Source: Blautia sp. SC05B48 (lineage in GTDB: Bacteria > Bacillota > Clostridia > Lachnospirales > Lachnospiraceae). From it: a DNA stretch of 64,000 nucleotides. Made by a program: the position numbers and the translations under genes. Positions 62,595 through 64,000 of the stretch are shown here, piece after piece. Where the stretch lies: the NCBI RefSeq assembly GCF_005848555.1, contig NZ_CP040518.1, forward strand, positions 3,543,501 through 3,607,500. Reading direction: 5' to 3'. Position 1 is the stretch's first letter, and each line of letters starts with the position of its first letter. Below the pieces are notes generated by a model. The model had not been told where the DNA came from and made no database searches. It saw only the letters and a program-made list of their open reading frames with translations.

Positions 62595-62623
62595 ATTGTA
62601 GCATATGGAAAAGGAGATGTAAA
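62595..62623 (-). promoter_or_regulatory. Promoter of thiT
   Basis: Minus-strand TTTACA, 17-base spacer, TACAAT; the transcript would start right at the riboswitch. Confidence 0.7.
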
Positions 62624-62647
62624 TGGTGGGAGATGTATGATCATATA

Positions 62648-62694
62648 CAACAAAATCAGGAGAAAAATCCATGTACTGATTTTTCTCCTGATTT
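62648..62694 (-). terminator. Terminator of the rRNA operon
   Basis: A perfect 16-17 bp stem (AAATCAGGAG... with ...CTCCTGATTT) followed by TTTTGTTGT on the minus strand, ~125 bases after the 23S end. The 120 bases between hold no 5S rRNA. Confidence 0.8.
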
Positions 62695-62816
62695 CCTCTT
62701 TCCCTTTGTACCTTAAAAACTACATACATGCTTGTTGATGGTTAATCTTTTTGTTGAATCAATTCTAACCTGCGTACCGATTCACCAGCGGAGGTTATCC
62801 CCGCTTCCTCGGCTTT

Positions 62817-64000
<1,184 letters not shown>

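Overview
The window reads as chromosome of a strictly anaerobic, spore-forming, acetogenic Firmicute, most likely a Blautia-like member of the Lachnospiraceae. This is inferred from gene content: SpoIVA, an [FeFe]-hydrogenase block, a nearly complete Wood-Ljungdahl gene cluster and Lachnospiraceae-style protein variants. Almost all genes have clear AGGAGG-type ribosome binding sites. I saw no insertion sequences, prophage or CRISPR arrays.

Layout. 1-4.4 kb: start of polA (cut by the window edge), an orphan zf-HC2 membrane protein, a DegV protein and ftsH. 4.6-6.2 kb: tRNA-Leu(CAA) and a MATE exporter. 6.2-11 kb: a probable operon corA, pseudo-rhomboid, pyk, lysA. 11-13.5 kb: aroC and a lactonase. 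13.6-21 kb: a tightly packed tetrapyrrole operon (hemA, precorrin-2 dehydrogenase, hemC, cobA-hemD fusion, hemB, hemL), divergent from the cobaltochelatase cbiK. Together these lead to cobalt-sirohydrochlorin, the entry to corrinoids. 21-25.6 kb: icd, a subtilisin-like protease, two small proteins and spoIVA. 25.7-31.7 kb: the electron-bifurcating hydrogenase hydCBA, with a Rex-like operator, divergent from a group B [FeFe]-hydrogenase. 31.7-49.5 kb: one long minus-strand acetogenesis cluster, transcribed from a good promoter near 49.58 kb: His-rich metal protein, cooT, metF, cooC, CO dehydrogenase, second cooC, acsB, acsD, acsC, acsE, the corrinoid activator RACo, a DUF3786 protein, fhs, fchA, folD and a secreted glucosaminidase. 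49.8-62.5 kb: housekeeping genes (aldo/keto reductase, gpsA, plsY, der, DUF512, prs, pgeF, yraN, rnhB, ylqF, a signal peptidase I homologue, rplS, map) and a TPP-controlled thiamine transporter. 62.8-64 kb: the 3' part of a 23S rRNA gene.

The central genes form one physiology. The hydrogenases exchange electrons among H2, ferredoxin and NADH. Fhs, FchA, FolD and MetF reduce formate to methyl-tetrahydrofolate. AcsE moves the methyl group to the corrinoid protein AcsCD, which RACo keeps active. CO dehydrogenase and AcsB then make acetyl-CoA. The hem/cbiK block can supply corrinoid, and the His-rich protein, CooT and two CooC ATPases look like a nickel supply and insertion module. Formate dehydrogenase, MetV and Rnf genes are not in the window.

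The observations most worth a second look are: a signal peptidase I homologue with both catalytic dyad residues replaced; rnhB and yraN sharing one reading frame across a single UAA, with no ATG/GTG/TTG start for yraN; a FolD lacking its cyclohydrolase lysine beside a separate FchA; the nickel module; a pseudo-rhomboid with a zinc-ribbon tail; and the paired hydrogenase locus with its Rex-like site.
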